Source: Gordonia humi (GTDB taxonomy: Bacteria > Actinomycetota > Actinomycetes > Mycobacteriales > Mycobacteriaceae). From it: DNA of 64,000 nt. The first letter of the stretch is position 1, and each line of letters opens with the position of its first letter. The translations under genes and the position numbers were made by a program. The stretch is taken from assembly GCF_014197435.1 (NCBI RefSeq), contig NZ_JACIFP010000001.1:4792908-4856907 (forward strand), written 5' to 3'. Under the pieces are notes generated by a model. It searched no databases and had not been told where the DNA came from. It saw only the letters and a list, made by a program, of their open reading frames with translations. Below are positions 36,152 to 44,990 of the stretch, one piece after another.

Positions 36152-36903
36152 GCCTTCGGCCCGCCCGCCACGTAGAGCACCTGGCCGGAGACGAAGCCCG
36201 CACCTTCGCTGGCGTAGAAGCTGACGGCGTGCGCGATGTCGGCGGGCTCGCCGACGCGCTGGACCGGGATCTCCTTGGCGGCCGCGGCCTTGAAGTCGTC
36301 GAAGCCGACGCCCATGCGCTCGGCGGTCGCGGCGGTCATCTCCGTGGCGATGAATCCCGGGGCGATCGCGTTGGCGGTGACGCCGAAGCGGCCGAGCTCA
36401 AGGGCGAGAGTCTTGGTGAAGCCCTGCATCCCGGCCTTGGCGGCCGAGTAGTTGGCCTGGCCGCGGTTGCCCAGCGCCGACGTCGACGACAGGTTAACGA
36501 TGCGGCCCCAGCCCTCCTTGGTCTGATACGCCTGCACCTCGCGGGACATGAGGAACGCACCGCGCAGGTGCACGGCCATGACCGAGTCCCAGTCGGAGAC
36601 GGTCATTTTGAAGATCAGGTTGTCGCGGATGATGCCTGCGTTGTTCACCAGGATGGTCGGCGCGCCGAGTTCGGCGGCCACCCGGCTCACCGCGGCTTCG
36701 ACGGCGACCTCGTCGGAGACGTCCGCACCGACGGCCAGCGCCTTGCCGCCGTCGGCCACGATGCCGTCGACGACCTTCTGGCAGGCGGCCTCGTCGAGGT
36801 CGAGCACCGCGACGGCGTGGCCGTCGGACGCGAGACGACGGGCGACTTCGGCCCCGATGCCGCGGGCTGCTCCGGTGACGATGGCGGTTCGCTGGGTACT
36901 CAT
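36148..36903 (-). CDS. SDR family 3-oxoacyl reductase/dehydrogenase (FabG-like)
   Basis: The 251-residue classical SDR has [15 protein letters not shown] for cofactor binding, NNAGI, and the catalytic Ser-Tyr-Lys set in NLSSTSALGNRGQANYSAAKAG, with the C-terminal YVAGGPKA. It would interconvert 3-oxo- and 3-hydroxyacyl-CoA, or reduce a 4-oxoacyl-CoA as LvaD does. AGGAG lies 6 nt before the ATG. It is the first gene of the operon; a perfect 14-bp palindrome lies about 57 bp upstream. Confidence 0.92.
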   Translation of the reverse strand: MSTQRTAIVTGAARGIGAEVARRLASDGHAVAVLDLDEAACQKVVDGIVADGGKALAVGADVSDEVAVEAAVSRVAAELGAPTILVNNAGIIRDNLIFKMTVSDWDSVMAVHLRGAFLMSREVQAYQTKEGWGRIVNLSSTSALGNRGQANYSAAKAGMQGFTKTLALELGRFGVTANAIAPGFIATEMTAATAERMGVGFDDFKAAAAKEIPVQRVGEPADIAHAVSFYASEGAGFVSGQVLYVAGGPKA

Positions 36904-36959
36904 GAATCTCCTCTGACAATGACGGCGCCGACGGTCGCATTCACCATGCTCAAACCGAG

Positions 36960-36973
36960 TAAGCGATCGCTTA
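36960..36973. promoter_or_regulatory. Perfect 14-bp palindrome upstream of SDR-MaoC-kinase-ACAD operon
   Basis: TAAGCGATCGCTTA is a perfect inverted repeat in an AT-rich patch 57 bp upstream of the operon's first start codon. Its form resembles TetR-family operators that control fatty-acid catabolism in actinobacteria. No regulator gene is adjacent, so the binder would be encoded elsewhere. Confidence 0.6.
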
Positions 36974-37155
36974 TTTTTCCGGTTCCCACTATGCCGGAGG
37001 GTGTGACCGTCGTCAACCGTCGGCGAGGGAATCGCCCGGCGAGCCGTCGCCGCGCGCCGGTATCGCTCATGTTCCCGTCGATCGTGTCGCGGTACAACAG
37101 TGCCCCGGCGAGTCGATACTCGTCGGGGCACCGTCTGCGGTACGGCCGGACCGTT

Positions 37156-37932
37156 CTACTTCGGAGGCATCCGGATGCCGCCGTCGACGCGGATCACCTC
37201 GGCGTTCATGTACGAGTTGGTGATCAGCTCCTCGACCATCGACGCCAGCTCGTCGGGCACGCCGAGACGCTTCGGGAACAGAACGCTCTCACCGAGCTTG
37301 GCCTTGAACGCTTCGGCGTCGGGACCCTCGCCGTAGATGGGGGTGTTGATCAGACCCGGCGCGATGCAGTTGACGCGCACGCCGATCGCCGACAGGTCAC
37401 GGGCGACGGGCAGGGTCATGCCGACGACGCCGCCCTTCGACGACGAGTACGCGGCCTGACCGATCTGACCGTCGAACGCCGCGACGCTGGCGAGGTTGAC
37501 GATCGCACCGCGCTCGCCGTCGCCGGACGGCTCGTTGCGGCTCATCGCGGTGGCGGCGAGGCGAACGCAGTCGAAGGTGCCGATCAGGTTGATCGCGATG
37601 ACCTTCTTGTACAGGTCCAGGTTGTGAGCGGAGGCGAACTCCCCGTCGCGTCCGACGGTGCGCTGCGCCCAGCCGATACCGGCCGAGTTGACGACGGCCT
37701 TCAGCGGGCCCAGCTCGGTGGCCTTGTTGACCGCGGCCTCGATCTGCGCGGTGTCGGTCACGTCGACGGTGACGAAGACGCCGTCGATCTCCTTGGCCAG
37801 GGCCTCGCCGTCTTCCGCCTTCAGATCGGCGATGACGACTTTGGCGCCGCGGGCGGCCAGACGACGGGCCGACGCCGCGCCGATGCCCGACGCGCCACCG
37901 GTGACGATTGCACTTGCTCCATTGAGTTCCAT
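37156..37932 (-). CDS. SDR family 3-hydroxyacyl-CoA dehydrogenase (type II/HSD10-like)
   Basis: The 258-residue SDR has the cofactor motif [15 protein letters not shown], followed by [11 protein letters not shown], where the Asp after the second strand implies NAD(H). The pattern around [23 protein letters not shown] contains the catalytic Ser, Tyr and Lys. It is most like the mitochondrial type II 3-hydroxyacyl-CoA dehydrogenase. A -10 box TAAGCT 6 nt before the ATG implies an independent leaderless transcript. It is separated from the upstream SDR operon by about 250 bp. Confidence 0.9.
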   Translation of the reverse strand: MELNGASAIVTGGASGIGAASARRLAARGAKVVIADLKAEDGEALAKEIDGVFVTVDVTDTAQIEAAVNKATELGPLKAVVNSAGIGWAQRTVGRDGEFASAHNLDLYKKVIAINLIGTFDCVRLAATAMSRNEPSGDGERGAIVNLASVAAFDGQIGQAAYSSSKGGVVGMTLPVARDLSAIGVRVNCIAPGLINTPIYGEGPDAEAFKAKLGESVLFPKRLGVPDELASMVEELITNSYMNAEVIRVDGGIRMPPK

Positions 37933-37938
37933 GTCCGG

Positions 37939-37944
37939 AGCTTA
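37939..37944 (-). promoter_or_regulatory. -10 box of leaderless SDR promoter
   Basis: On the minus strand TAAGCT (TANNNT) ends 6 nt before the ATG at 37932, with no ribosome site. Confidence 0.5.
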
Positions 37945-38057
37945 ACCAACCGGTGACGGTCGACACAGGCGGGGTATGCAACAAAGTGCAGTGAACTTGC
38001 GCACAGGGGTCTCGACCCGCGCTCGACCGGCGGAAGACTCGTCCGGCGCCAGGCGAG

Positions 38058-39767
38058 TCAGCGACAGCGCACGAACGGCTCCGGATCGTATTTCACTTCT
38101 CGCGTGTGCCGGGAGATCTCGCGACCGGTCCGGTGATCGGTGATGACGCGGGTGTTCGACGCGGTGAAACCGCCCACACCGCTGCTGGGCACGCAGTCGT
38201 CGCCGGCGGGCAGGGTGATCGTCTCGGGCGACGTGGGTGCGGTGCGCGGCCCGGTGATCGACTCGACGTCGACGGTCTTGGTGCTCCACATGCGAACGGT
38301 GATGCTCGACGGCGACCACAGCGTCTCGATGTACACGCCGTGCTTGGTGTTGTTGGTGAACTGAAGGTCGATCTGACCTTCGAAGACCGTCGCCTCCCGG
38401 GCCTCGGGATACCGCGAGATGTAGTACGAGTGCTCGGTGTGCCCGGCGTCCTCGAGGCCCGCGAAGTACGCGGCGTTGTACAGGGTGGTCGCGAACTGGG
38501 AGATGCCGCCGCCGACCGCGTTCGACGGCCTGCCGTGATCGATGATCCCGGACTCGACGTACCCCTGGGCGGTGCCGCGAGGGCCGGTGTACCCGTTGAG
38601 CGAGAAGGTCTTTCCCGGTCGGACGAGAGCGCCGTCGACTTCCTGAGCGACGAGTCGGATGTTCTCCCCCGACGGTCCGGAGAAGCCCCCGGTGGTGAAC
38701 TCGGAGACCACTTCGGTCACGCCGAGCCTGCGGGCGCCCGCCGTGGTCAGCGAGGGCTTGCGGATCCGGTAGTCGATCTCGCCGGAACGCTCGTCCTCGG
38801 ACACCGCGAGCTTCTCGATCGCCGCGGCCGTCTTCGGCCAGTCGACGCGTGCGCCCTCGACGGACGGCACGACCTTCGGCGAACCGCCGGAGAGGCGGAA
38901 AGTCGCGCTCACCGGCTCGGACTCGGTGGGCGCGGTCCGCGCCGCCAGTAGTTCCTCGGCCTTCTTCGGGTCGACGCGCGGCACGAGACCTCCCCGTCCG
39001 TCGGCGACGAAGGTGACGAGCCTGCCGATCTCGCGAGGAGCGACGACCACGGTGCGGCCGCGACGCCCCTCCAGCCGGATCGGCATCATGGTGACCGTGC
39101 GGCCGATCCCGCGGATCACCTCGTCGACGGTCTGAGCGGACACGGTCGGCGCGAACGGCTCCATCGCCAGGTCGATGGTGCCGCCGTCGAGCCACCGCTC
39201 TTCGACCGCCCGCAGCGCCGCATCGCGGTCGATGCGCATGCCCTTGGCCGGATAGTCGGCTACCGGGGTCAATCCGTCGAAGTGCACACCGCCCTCCACG
39301 GCGGCCTTCTCCAGAACCTTCTTCTGCGCGTCGAGTTCGACGCCGAACGCCTCGTGGTCCACGTGCACCACCGGACGCACATCGTGTTTGACGCCGAACA
39401 CCGCGGCGAGCCGGTCGATCGGGTTCCGCGGCTGCTTCTTCAGTTCAGCGAGGGTCGCGTCGACGTCGAAGGTCGCGCCGAGTGCGGCGGGATCGAGCGT
39501 CGCGGTGCCGGACGCGGTGCGGACGCTGATCGGCCCGTGCGAGACGACGGACAGCCGTTCGAGTTCGGCCCGCGCCTGTTGGTCGGTCTTGTCGCCGAGA
39601 TCGAACTCGGCGATCTGAGCCCCGCGCGCGGTCTTGCCGTGGCCGAGTGCCGCGTCGACGGCGAATCCCAAGACGACGAGGAGAACCACTGCGAGGAGAC
39701 CTCGCGCGATGGTTCGTCGTGCGCCCGCGCGGCGTTCGCGTCGTGAAGTCACTGCAGTGGGAATCAT
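38058..39767 (-). CDS. VanW family protein with peptidoglycan-binding-like domains
   Basis: The 569-residue protein has one N-terminal membrane helix (about 19-40, TIARGLLAVVLLVVLGFAVDA). Two repeated exported domains of the putative peptidoglycan-binding type follow (about 50-330, with DLGDKTDQQARAELERL at the start). The C-terminal VanW domain carries FTTGGFSGPSGENIRL, VRPGKTFSLNGYTGPRG, GGGISQFATTLYNAAYF. VanW proteins are wall-associated and often found in Gram-positives; their activity is not settled. The start is ATG without a clear ribosome site. A terminator-like hairpin lies directly upstream and would isolate it from the MarR operon. Confidence 0.92.
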   Translation of the reverse strand: MIPTAVTSRRERRAGARRTIARGLLAVVLLVVLGFAVDAALGHGKTARGAQIAEFDLGDKTDQQARAELERLSVVSHGPISVRTASGTATLDPAALGATFDVDATLAELKKQPRNPIDRLAAVFGVKHDVRPVVHVDHEAFGVELDAQKKVLEKAAVEGGVHFDGLTPVADYPAKGMRIDRDAALRAVEERWLDGGTIDLAMEPFAPTVSAQTVDEVIRGIGRTVTMMPIRLEGRRGRTVVVAPREIGRLVTFVADGRGGLVPRVDPKKAEELLAARTAPTESEPVSATFRLSGGSPKVVPSVEGARVDWPKTAAAIEKLAVSEDERSGEIDYRIRKPSLTTAGARRLGVTEVVSEFTTGGFSGPSGENIRLVAQEVDGALVRPGKTFSLNGYTGPRGTAQGYVESGIIDHGRPSNAVGGGISQFATTLYNAAYFAGLEDAGHTEHSYYISRYPEAREATVFEGQIDLQFTNNTKHGVYIETLWSPSSITVRMWSTKTVDVESITGPRTAPTSPETITLPAGDDCVPSSGVGGFTASNTRVITDHRTGREISRHTREVKYDPEPFVRCR

Positions 39768-39782
39768 AGGTGGATGGCAAGA

Positions 39783-39827
39783 CTCCGGCTGAACCGCCGG
39801 GTCGGGGGTCTGGCGGTTCAGCCGGAG
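39783..39827 (-). terminator. Hairpin with 16-bp perfect arms behind the MFS-MarR operon
   Basis: CTCCGGCTGAACCGCC pairs perfectly with GGCGGTTCAGCCGGAG across a 13-nt loop, starting 34 bp beyond the MarR stop codon. It lacks a strong T-tract, as is usual in high-GC actinobacteria. It separates the MarR operon from the VanW gene on the same strand. Confidence 0.7.
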
Positions 39828-39860
39828 CTACCAGGTTTATAGCCGTACGGCGTCCGGGCG

Positions 39861-40361
39861 TTACACATTCCTTCGGAAATCTTCTGCGCCGTCCTGAACT
39901 GGCGTTTCGTGGGCGTCGAGACGGACGGTCGCATCCAGCACGCGGCCCAGGGAGCTCAACAGCACCGCCTGTTCGTCGTCGGAGAGATCGACGAGGAGAG
40001 CGTCGGCCAAGCGCGCGAAACGGATGCGGGCCTCGCGTGTCGCGGCCGCCCCCGACTCGGTGAGGTGATGTCCCATCGCACGCCCGCCGAGCGCTTCGCG
40101 CCGCACCATGCCCGCGTCCACGAGGCGACACAGCACTTGGCTGACCGCTTGCGGCGTCGTGTGGGTGGCCTCGGCCAGCTCGAGCCCGGTGCTGCCCGGC
40201 AGATCCCCGATGACCGACAGCACGGGGATCTGCGCCTGCGAGAGCCCCAGGTCCTGCAGGTCTGAGGCCCCGTGCCGCGACAGCGCGAGATTGAGGTCAC
40301 GGATCATCAGCGCGAATTTGAGCGACGGGTCGTCGACGCTCTCCGATGCGAGACGGGGCAC
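39861..40361 (-). CDS. MarR family transcriptional regulator
   Basis: The 166-residue winged-helix regulator has LGLSQAQIPVLSVIGDLPGS, GLELAEATHTTPQAVSQVLCRLVDAGMVRRE with the recognition helix, and GGRAMGHHLTESG as the wing. The GTG start lies 4 bp after the MFS transporter stop and is preceded by GGAGG. The regulator is thus coexpressed with the exporter it probably represses; a 20-bp palindrome at the transporter start is the likely operator. Confidence 0.92.
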   Translation of the reverse strand: MPRLASESVDDPSLKFALMIRDLNLALSRHGASDLQDLGLSQAQIPVLSVIGDLPGSTGLELAEATHTTPQAVSQVLCRLVDAGMVRREALGGRAMGHHLTESGAAATREARIRFARLADALLVDLSDDEQAVLLSSLGRVLDATVRLDAHETPVQDGAEDFRRNV

Positions 40362-40365
40362 GCCG

Positions 40366-41961
40366 TCACACCTCCACAGACTCTTCGGCGTCGACACGGC
40401 GACCGCCGGCCACGCGCAGGGCGGCGCATCCCACGGCGAGGAGCGCGAACACGACACACGCGGCGATCGCGGTGACGCTGAAGCCGTGCGCCTGTGCCGA
40501 GCTCAACGCGTCGTGCAGACCGAGTTCGGGGAACTTCGCCGTCGCGACCGCGCCGCCGTGCTGGATGCCCTGCGCGTCGACGAGTTCGGTGACCGCCGCG
40601 GCATGCGCCCGATCGACGCCCGCGTCGAACAGCTTGTCCGGCAGCGCACTGAGCGCCCACGAGGCCGACAGGATCGAGAAGACGGCCGGGCCGAGTGCAC
40701 CGCCCGTCTGACGCACCGCGTTGATCGCGGCACTGGCCATACCCGCCTGCTGGTACGGAACCGCGTTGACCGCCGCCGCCGTCACCGTCGCGAGGACGGC
40801 GCCGATGCCGATCCCGGCGAGGACCAGTCGCAGGTCGGCCTGCCAGACCGGCGCCGACGAGTCGATGAACGACAGGAACGCCATCGCCGCTGCCGTCCAC
40901 CCGCATGCGGCGGCGAGGACGCCCTGCGCGTTGAACCGGTGCAGCGCCCGGCCGGCGACGTTCGATCCGATCACCGAACCGCCGATGATGAAGATGTACC
41001 GGTTGGCGACCTGAATCGGGGTCAGGTCCAGGGCGCTGAAGTACAGGGCGAGTCCGAAGTTGACGCCGAGATAGGCGAACATCGCGATCGCGGCGACCAG
41101 GGCCGACATCGAGAAGTTGATGTTGGAGAACACGCGCAGATCGAGCAGCGGTGTGGCCGAACGGAGTTCGACGACGATGAAGCCCGCGATACCGACCGCC
41201 GCGACCACGAACGCCACGATCGCCTTCGGATTCGAGAAGCCGTCGGCGCCGCCGACGATCACCGCGTACACGAGGGCGGCGACGCCGACGGCCGTCAGAA
41301 TCTGACCGGGCACGTCCATCCGGCCGGCACCGCCGGCGCGGCTCTCCGGCACCAGCCGGACGCCGAAGACGAGGAGCAGCGCGGAGGCCACGACCACGGG
41401 GACGAACAGCCAGTACCAGTCGAGCGAGTCGAGGATCGCGGCGGAGACGTACACGGCGACGGCCATGGCGGCCATCATCGAACCCGACCACGCCGCGATC
41501 AGCACCGCGCGGCGACGATGATCCGGTTCGGCCACGCTGATGATCGCCAGGGTCGTCGGGATCAGCGCGGCGGCGCCCGTTCCGGCCAGACCCTGGCCGA
41601 CCCACACGAAGTAGATCGCCGCCGATCCCTCCACCAGGCCCGCGGCGGTCGCGACGATGCCCCCCAGCATGGCCAGCACCAGCCCGATCGCGAGGACTCG
41701 GCGTCGTCCCCACTTCTCCGCCCACGCGCCAAAGGCGAGAATGAGCGCGGCCATCGGCAGCACGAGCATCGACACGACCCACTCCAGGTCGGACGACGAC
41801 GCCTCGGTGGCTCGCGCGATCGCCGACAGGCCGACCGTCGCCGCCATGATCGGGAGGTATCCGACGAAGATGCCCGCACAGGCGACCGCGGCGATGAGCC
41901 CCGTGCGGCCTCGCGGTTCATCGGATGTCGACGGCGGCATCGTCTCGCTCTGCGTACTCAT
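40366..41961 (-). CDS. MFS transporter, DHA2-like drug/proton antiporter
   Basis: The transporter has about 531 residues with 14 predicted helices, the DHA2 (EmrB/QacA) layout. Motif A appears in AFGAWAEKWGRRRVLAIG after helix 2, and GQGLAGTGAAALIPTTLAII fits the fourth/fifth helix region. It probably exports hydrophobic or cationic compounds. Starts at 41970 and 41991 are also in frame. The furthest one lies inside the palindromic operator, so a start at 41961 or 41970 is preferred; no clear ribosome site is present at any of them. It is in an operon with MarR. Confidence 0.9.
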   Translation of the reverse strand: MSTQSETMPPSTSDEPRGRTGLIAAVACAGIFVGYLPIMAATVGLSAIARATEASSSDLEWVVSMLVLPMAALILAFGAWAEKWGRRRVLAIGLVLAMLGGIVATAAGLVEGSAAIYFVWVGQGLAGTGAAALIPTTLAIISVAEPDHRRRAVLIAAWSGSMMAAMAVAVYVSAAILDSLDWYWLFVPVVVASALLLVFGVRLVPESRAGGAGRMDVPGQILTAVGVAALVYAVIVGGADGFSNPKAIVAFVVAAVGIAGFIVVELRSATPLLDLRVFSNINFSMSALVAAIAMFAYLGVNFGLALYFSALDLTPIQVANRYIFIIGGSVIGSNVAGRALHRFNAQGVLAAACGWTAAAMAFLSFIDSSAPVWQADLRLVLAGIGIGAVLATVTAAAVNAVPYQQAGMASAAINAVRQTGGALGPAVFSILSASWALSALPDKLFDAGVDRAHAAAVTELVDAQGIQHGGAVATAKFPELGLHDALSSAQAHGFSVTAIAACVVFALLAVGCAALRVAGGRRVDAEESVEV

Positions 41962-41970
41962 GACAGTCAT

Positions 41971-41990
41971 TGAATCAAGGACTTGATTCA
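41971..41990. promoter_or_regulatory. MarR-type operator at the MFS transporter start
   Basis: TGAATCAAG and CTTGATTCA form a perfect 9-bp inverted repeat with a 2-bp centre. Size and shape are typical of MarR sites. It abuts the likely start codons of the transporter gene, so binding would block transcription initiation of the MFS-MarR operon. Confidence 0.8.
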
Positions 41991-42055
41991 TGGCGCCAGA
42001 AGAAAGTCGTCGCGGGTGTGGAACATCACCGCGTCGGTCCGAATCCGCTTGCCGT

Positions 42056-42085
42056 GGAATGCGACTACCCGGAATGCGACTACCC
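42056..42085. repeat. Perfect tandem duplication, 2 x 15 bp
   Basis: GGAATGCGACTACCC occurs twice head-to-tail. The second copy supplies the outer part of the left arm of the adjacent terminator hairpin, and the first copy gives a spare, competing arm segment. Confidence 0.85.
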
Positions 42086-42117
42086 CGCTCCACAGATCTC
42101 GTGGAGCGGGGTAGTCG
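42077..42117. terminator. Hairpin with 17-bp perfect arms behind the thiolase gene
   Basis: CGACTACCCCGCTCCAC pairs perfectly with GTGGAGCGGGGTAGTCG around the loop AGATCTC. It starts 20 bp beyond the thiolase stop codon on the minus strand. There is no T-tract. It may also block read-through in the opposite direction. Confidence 0.75.
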
Positions 42118-42136
42118 GGGTTCAGGGCCCGGAACC

Positions 42137-43444
42137 TCAGCCTTCGACGATGGCGGTGACGCCTTGGCCGCCCGCGGCGCAGATGGAGACGAGGGCGCGA
42201 CCGCCGCCGTTCTCCTTGATCTGCTTGGCCGCCTGGGCGATGATGCGGCCGCCGGTCGCGGCGAACGGGTGCCCCGCGGCCAGCGACGAGCCGTTGACGT
42301 TCAGCTTGCCGCGGTCGATCGCGCCGAGCGCCTTGTCGAGGCCGAGGCGCTCGCGGCAGTACTCGTCCGACTCCCACGCGGCCAGGGTCGCGAGGACGAC
42401 GGAGGCGAACGCCTCGTGGATCTCGTAGAAGTCGAAGTCCTGCAGGGTCAGGCCGTTGCGCTCGAGCAGCCGCGGCACGGCGTAGGTCGGCGCCATGAGC
42501 AGTCCGTCCGGTCCGTTGACGTAGTCGACGGCGGCGGTCTCGGTGTCGCGCAGGTAGGCCAGGACCGGGAGCTTGTGCTCGGCGGCCCAGTCGTCGCTGG
42601 CGAGCAGCACCGTGGACGCACCGTCGGTGAGCGGGGTCGAGTTGCCCGCGGTCATGGTGGCGTCGCCCAGCCCCACGCCGAAGACCGGCTTGAGGGTGGC
42701 GAGCTTGTCCACCGAGGAGTTCGGACGCAGGTTCTCGTCGCGCGTCAGACCCATGAACGGGGTGATCAGGTCGTCGAAGAACCCGCGGTCGTACGCGGCG
42801 CCCATCTTCTGGTGGCTGGCGGCGGCGAGAGCGTCCTGGTCCTCGCGTTTGACGCCGAACTCCTTGGCGGTGATGGCGGCGTGCTCACCCATCGACATGC
42901 CGGTGCGCGGCTCGCCGTTGCGCGGGATCTCGATGCCGAGCTTGGTGGCCAGGCCGAGCGCCGCCTTGATGCGGTCGGCGGTGCTCTTGGCGCGGTTCAC
43001 CTCGAGCATCTGACGGCGCATCTGTTCGGACACGCCGATCGGAGCGTCCGACGTGGTGTCGACGCCGCCGCCGACGGCGACGTCGTAGCGACCCGAGGCG
43101 ATGCCGTCGCCGACGGCCGTGATGGCCTGCAGGCCCGTGCCGCACGCCTGCTGGAGGTCGAAGGCCGGGGTGTACGGCGAGAGACCGGAGCCCAGGACCG
43201 ACTCGCGGATCAGATTGAAGTCGCGCGAGTGCTTGAGGACGGCGCCGCCGGCCACCATGCCGAGCTGCTCGCCCTGCAGGTTGAAGCGGCTGATCAGCCC
43301 CTGAAGGGCCGCGGTGAACATCTCCTGGTTGCTCGCGGTCGCATACGCACGATCCTGCCGCGCGAACGGGATACGGTTGCCACCGAGGATGGCGACGGGG
43401 CGAAGCTGGCGGGTTTCGGGCTTGCGGGGCGTGTACGAGGCCAC
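42137..43444 (-). CDS. fadA2: Acetyl-CoA acetyltransferase / thiolase, FadA2-like
   Basis: The 435-residue thiolase catalyses reversible Claisen condensation or thiolysis of 3-oxoacyl-CoA. The nucleophilic Cys is in DLQQACGTGLQA. The NEAF-equivalent is YEIHEAFASV, the GHP motif is SLAAGHPFAATG, and the second active-site Cys is in ALVSICAAGGQG. The GTG at 43444 is chosen because AGGAG lies 7 nt upstream. It is divergent from fabG4-htdX, as recalled for M. tuberculosis Rv0243/Rv0242c, and shares a promoter region with a CTTAC-N6-GTAAG operator. Confidence 0.94.
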   Translation of the reverse strand: MASYTPRKPETRQLRPVAILGGNRIPFARQDRAYATASNQEMFTAALQGLISRFNLQGEQLGMVAGGAVLKHSRDFNLIRESVLGSGLSPYTPAFDLQQACGTGLQAITAVGDGIASGRYDVAVGGGVDTTSDAPIGVSEQMRRQMLEVNRAKSTADRIKAALGLATKLGIEIPRNGEPRTGMSMGEHAAITAKEFGVKREDQDALAAASHQKMGAAYDRGFFDDLITPFMGLTRDENLRPNSSVDKLATLKPVFGVGLGDATMTAGNSTPLTDGASTVLLASDDWAAEHKLPVLAYLRDTETAAVDYVNGPDGLLMAPTYAVPRLLERNGLTLQDFDFYEIHEAFASVVLATLAAWESDEYCRERLGLDKALGAIDRGKLNVNGSSLAAGHPFAATGGRIIAQAAKQIKENGGGRALVSICAAGGQGVTAIVEG

Positions 43445-43470
43445 GTGCTCTCCTGTGATCGGACCGACTG

Positions 43471-43499
43471 TTGTCAACATTCTTACTCCCGAGTAAGTT
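43471..43499 (+). promoter_or_regulatory. fabG4 promoter containing CTTAC-N6-GTAAG operator
   Basis: TTGTCA (43471-43476) and TAAGTT (43494-43499) are 17 bp apart, a near-ideal vegetative promoter directed to fabG4. The palindrome CTTAC-TCCCGA-GTAAG (43482-43497) fills the spacer and overlaps the -10 box. A bound regulator would therefore block it, and it also covers the start of the divergent fadA2 transcript. The same palindrome occurs upstream of the TetR gene near 46.67 kb. Confidence 0.78.
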
Positions 43500-43628
43500 G
43501 TTTGTCGACCTCAGTGATCTGCGTTTAGCGTCACAACGCCACCTGGTGCGGGTGACCGCTCGACGCGCATATGGTCACCACCGAAGGTAACGACTCGAAC
43601 AGTCACCGACCTACCAAAGGAGTCAGTC

Positions 43629-44990
43629 GTGGCAGGCAACACCGACCTCTACTCAGCGTTCGTGAACTCGGGCCCCGGCGGTTTCATCGCCAGCCGCGTC
43701 GGCCTCCCCCAGCCGCCTAAGCTGCGCCGCTATTCGGCCACGCAGCCGCCACTCGGCGGCCCGGTGCTGCTCGGCGGCACCGGACGCCTGGTGGAGCCGA
43801 TCCGCGAGATCCTCACCGCGGGCGACGACTACAGCCTGGTGGAGAACAACACCGGTGGCCGCAGCGCCGACAAGTTGGGCGCGGCCGTCTTCGACGCGAC
43901 CGGCATCAGCAACGCCGCCGAGTTGGAGCAGCTGTTCGAGTTCTTCACCCCGATCATGCGTTCGACGGGCAACTCGGCGCGCTTCGTCGTCCTGGGCACC
44001 ACGCCCGAGCTGACCGCGAGCCCGGACGAGCAGGTCGCCCAGCGCGCCCTCGAGGGCTTCACCCGCTCACTCGGCAAGGAGCTCCGCAACGGCGCCACCG
44101 CGCAGCTCGTCTACGTCTCACCGAAGGCCACGACCGGCCTGTCGGGCGTCGAGTCGACACTGCGGTTCCTGCTGTCGGGCAAGTCGGCGTACGTCGACGC
44201 CCAGGTGATCCGCATCGGCGACGCCGACGGCGCCACCGTCGAGAACTGGGACAAGCCCCTCGCGGGCAAGGTCGCCCTGGTGACCGGCGCCGCCCGCGGC
44301 ATCGGCGCCACCATCGCCGAGGTCCTCGCGCGCGACGGCGCCCACGTCATCGCCGCCGACATCCCCGCCGCGGGCGAGGCCCTGTCGGAGACCGCGAACA
44401 AGGTCGGCGGCACCGCACTGCCCCTCGACGTGACCGCCGAGGACGCCGGCGCCACGATCGCCGAGCACGTCCTCGAGCGCCACGGCGGTCTGGACATCAT
44501 CGTGAACAACGCGGGCATCACCCGCGACAAGCTGCTCGCCAATATGGACGCCGGCCGCTGGAACTCGGTGATCGGCGTCAACCTGATCGCTCCGCAGACG
44601 CTGGTCAACGAGCTGATCTCCCGCAAGGCCCTCAACTCCGGCGGCGCCGTCGTGGACGTCTCGTCGATCGCGGGCATCGCGGGCAACCGCGGCCAGACCA
44701 ACTACGGCGCGTCGAAGGCCGGCGTCATCGGTCTGGTGAACGCGTACGCTCCGATCCTGGCCGAGAAGGGCATCACCATCAACGCGGTGGCGCCGGGCTT
44801 CATCGAGACCGCGATGACCGCAGCCATTCCGCTCGCCACCCGCCAGGCCGGACGCCTGATGAACTCGATGCAGCAGGGCGGTCAGACGATCGACGTCGCC
44901 GAGACCGTGGCGTACTTCGCCAGCCCCGCCAGCAACGCGGTGACCGGCAACGTGGTCCGTGTCTGCGGTCAGAGCCTCCTGGGCGCCTGA
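43629..44990 (+). CDS. fabG4: High-molecular-weight 3-oxoacyl reductase FabG4
   Basis: At 453 residues it is almost twice the size of ordinary FabG. Residues 1-200 are a flavodoxin-like N-terminal domain without its own activity. The C-terminal SDR domain has [30 protein letters not shown] and the catalytic set [22 protein letters not shown]. The mycobacterial enzyme is NADH-dependent and acts on long 3-oxoacyl-CoA. The GTG start follows AAAGGAG. The stop overlaps the htdX start (TGATG). Confidence 0.95.
   Translation: MAGNTDLYSAFVNSGPGGFIASRVGLPQPPKLRRYSATQPPLGGPVLLGGTGRLVEPIREILTAGDDYSLVENNTGGRSADKLGAAVFDATGISNAAELEQLFEFFTPIMRSTGNSARFVVLGTTPELTASPDEQVAQRALEGFTRSLGKELRNGATAQLVYVSPKATTGLSGVESTLRFLLSGKSAYVDAQVIRIGDADGATVENWDKPLAGKVALVTGAARGIGATIAEVLARDGAHVIAADIPAAGEALSETANKVGGTALPLDVTAEDAGATIAEHVLERHGGLDIIVNNAGITRDKLLANMDAGRWNSVIGVNLIAPQTLVNELISRKALNSGGAVVDVSSIAGIAGNRGQTNYGASKAGVIGLVNAYAPILAEKGITINAVAPGFIETAMTAAIPLATRQAGRLMNSMQQGGQTIDVAETVAYFASPASNAVTGNVVRVCGQSLLGA

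Noticed and set aside
38008..38030. CTCGACC..CTCGACCGG element downstream of the VanW gene
   Set aside because: Too short and imperfect to call a repeat element or terminator on its own; mentioned only as a possible relative of the aftD repeat.
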